From: Aphis gossypii
Lineage: Eukaryota; Arthropoda; Insecta; Hemiptera; Aphididae
Assembly: GCF_020184175.1 (NCBI RefSeq)
Contig: NC_065531.1
Span: 11,615,213-11,679,212 of the forward strand
DNA length: 64,000 nucleotides
Direction: 5' to 3'
The position numbers were made by a program, and so were the translations under genes. This document shows positions 61,934 to 64,000 of this stretch, in pieces (within the stretch, counting starts at the first letter, position 1; every line of letters begins with the position of its first letter). The notes below the pieces were generated by a model, which saw only the letters and a list, made by a program, of their open reading frames with translations, searched no databases and was not told where the DNA came from.

Positions 61934-64000
61934 TGTGCACGGGTCGGTGAACTATATAAATTATTTTTAATTCTTTAAATTGAAATTCTAGACTGGTCGT
62001 TTAGTTTCACGTCTCTAAGGCAATGTCATTTCAGATGATCCCGATATGAGTATAATATTGTATAGAATTGTGGACAAAGACATTGAAATTAATACATGCT
62101 TAGAGAAAAAAAATGCTTCGGTAAGTCAACGATTAACGAATTTACGATATAATCATTGTTACGCGTAGGTACGTGGATTAATATTTATTATGGTTTATAA
62201 ACGACGGTAAACGTTTATATCGGTGTCGGGACAGTATGAAACTGAAAAAAACAATCGAAACATTATGCGGCCGGTAAAACTATGTTTTTTATATTTAGGT
62301 AGGTACCGCAACTGCCTATTATATTATGTGGCCATGTGGGTATAGTACAACAAATAGACGTCACAGCTGGTCACACGCGTCTAATAATATTATTATTGTT
62401 GTAGCGGTCACTATGTATTTTACGTCAAAACTAATTGACAAATGTACGTTTATCAATGACAATCAAAGCAAAATTTAAAATTATTTTCGGTAGTTATATA
62501 ATTTGTATATTGTATACAGAGAAAGGTCATAGGAAGTTATTTTGTCCAACAATTTCGTATTAATTTTAATAATATGAACACTAGCTATTATTTTTTATCC
62601 ATAATATGTGATATATATATTGATTTACAATCAATTATACAAATCGTATATTATTGAGTAGTATGTAAATATTCTTAACTTTTGAATTGATGTGTAATAT
62701 TTGTAAATTTGGTTAAATTAGGTTTGAGTAAACTTTACTAAGAAAAAAAAAATAAATTATCAGAAGAAAGTAGGTACTATCTCTAGATTTTATGAAGCAT
62801 TCATGCAATTTAAAGTTTTTTTAATATCTCCAAAAAAACATGTTTATAAAAAAAAAAACATCATTCTAAGAAAAGTATACTTTTGTATTACTTAGAATCT
62901 TAAGTTTAGATTTTAAACAGTGATCTCAGAACCATTCTGTAAGTTTTCTTTGAAAGTAAAATATATTATAATGATACAATTATTAAAGTCTCATAATATA
63001 CATATACTTAAATTTATATTTATCATTATAAATTCAGTACTGACAGAGCATAATTTTAATTTCGTTATGTCTTGCAATAATATTATAGAACTTATTACTG
63101 CGCTCATAAAATATTAATAATAAATTATCTTAAATATCTAAAGAATTATTGTTATAATGTAATTTACTGTTAACGTTATTTATTTGATAGTATATATATA
63201 TTTATGTATGTTTAGTAAAATACGTTTATAACATTATATGTTCATTGTTAGTAAAATATAATACAAGTATAAATAAATGACAGGTAAGTATTATCATACT
63301 ATTACGAATACATAACTTAATGCTTTTCTATAATATTTCTTTAGTAATATACCACTATAATAATATGACTTTTTGATACACTCAAAGTGATTTAAAGAAA
63401 CTGTAATTTAACCTAATTGTGGATGACAATAGCTGAAGATATTGTTGTGGTCTGCTAAATGTACTGCTTGAAAGAAGAACAACATTCCGAAATATTTTTG
63501 ATAGTCACATCGATATATTTATTTTACAGTGAAAAAAAATACATTCTCGGTGTCATATTCAAAGATATAAAAACATTTTCAAATATTTAAGAATATAATC
63601 AAATTACGAAAAAAAAACTGCGTAGTTATGAATTTATTAACATAATATATTATATATACTTAAATACATTATGCATATCATCACGTATTAAAACACGTGA
63701 CTCTAATTGCTTTTAGTTATAAACTTATAACATATTTTGTGCTTTAGATTATTCGTTAAAAAATTTAAATATTTACAAAATTATGTTATTATCCCGGCGA
63801 TAACCGAGTAAATATCAATTTCACGGTTATTCTTGAGATAACCACCAAGTATTTTTTTTATCTTCATATTTTACTAGACAATTAATTTTGAATCGAATAA
63901 AGTACATTTATAATTTTTAACCCACGTACCTACTTAACAATAACGTAAAAGTCTAAATAGGTATAACAAAAAACAGCAATAAACATACAATCAAAATAAT
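61934..64000. other. Upstream region of the MINPP-like gene, otherwise empty
   Basis: The 5' flank of the - strand MINPP-like gene, expected to hold its promoter. A TATATA word lies about 20 bp upstream of the ATG, too close to call as a TATA box without transcript data. The remainder to the window end is AT-rich and shows no gene, RNA or element. Confidence 0.5.

Overview
The window looks like nuclear DNA from a hemipteran insect, most likely an aphid. It is very AT-rich and has GT-AG introns with T-rich acceptors. One gene is a recognisable arthropod Echinoid orthologue. Short TAGGTA/TACCTA words recur throughout, which I associate with aphid genomes. The species cannot be named from sequence alone, and no database search was possible.

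Layout. Positions 1 to about 31,240 are a gene desert: AT-rich DNA, microsatellites and a few CpG-richer patches (near 3.4, 9.7, 17.5, 18.7, 23.0 and 25.2 kb), with no convincing coding exon. From about 31,240 to 33,700 lies a dense CpG-rich region with the look of a promoter and 5' UTR. It is followed on the + strand by echinoid (11 confident exons, 35,407-42,885), a homophilic/heterophilic adhesion receptor with seven Ig domains, two fibronectin III domains, one membrane segment and a C-terminal EIIV PDZ ligand. Its signal-peptide exon was not found. A second + strand gene (47,893-51,385, three exons, 473 aa) encodes an unrecognised, Asn/Ser-rich protein with Cys clusters.

Two - strand genes follow. 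One (52,650-54,629) joins a very GC-rich exon encoding a retrotransposon Gag-like domain to an AT-rich Cys-containing exon, and shows a one-base frame discontinuity. The other (58,356-61,933, nine exons, 465 aa) is a secreted, probably GPI-anchored relative of multiple inositol polyphosphate phosphatase (MINPP1/Mipp1). Both catalytic signatures of its family are destroyed, so it is probably a pseudoenzyme.

Three short non-autonomous hAT-like elements were identified by terminal inverted repeats and perfect 8-bp target duplications (45,564-46,061; 49,944-50,122; 59,261-59,463). A 26-bp imperfect inverted repeat sits in the echinoid 3' region. The four genes do not form an obvious pathway. The best candidates for something undescribed are the dead MINPP paralogue and the Gag-derived spliced gene.
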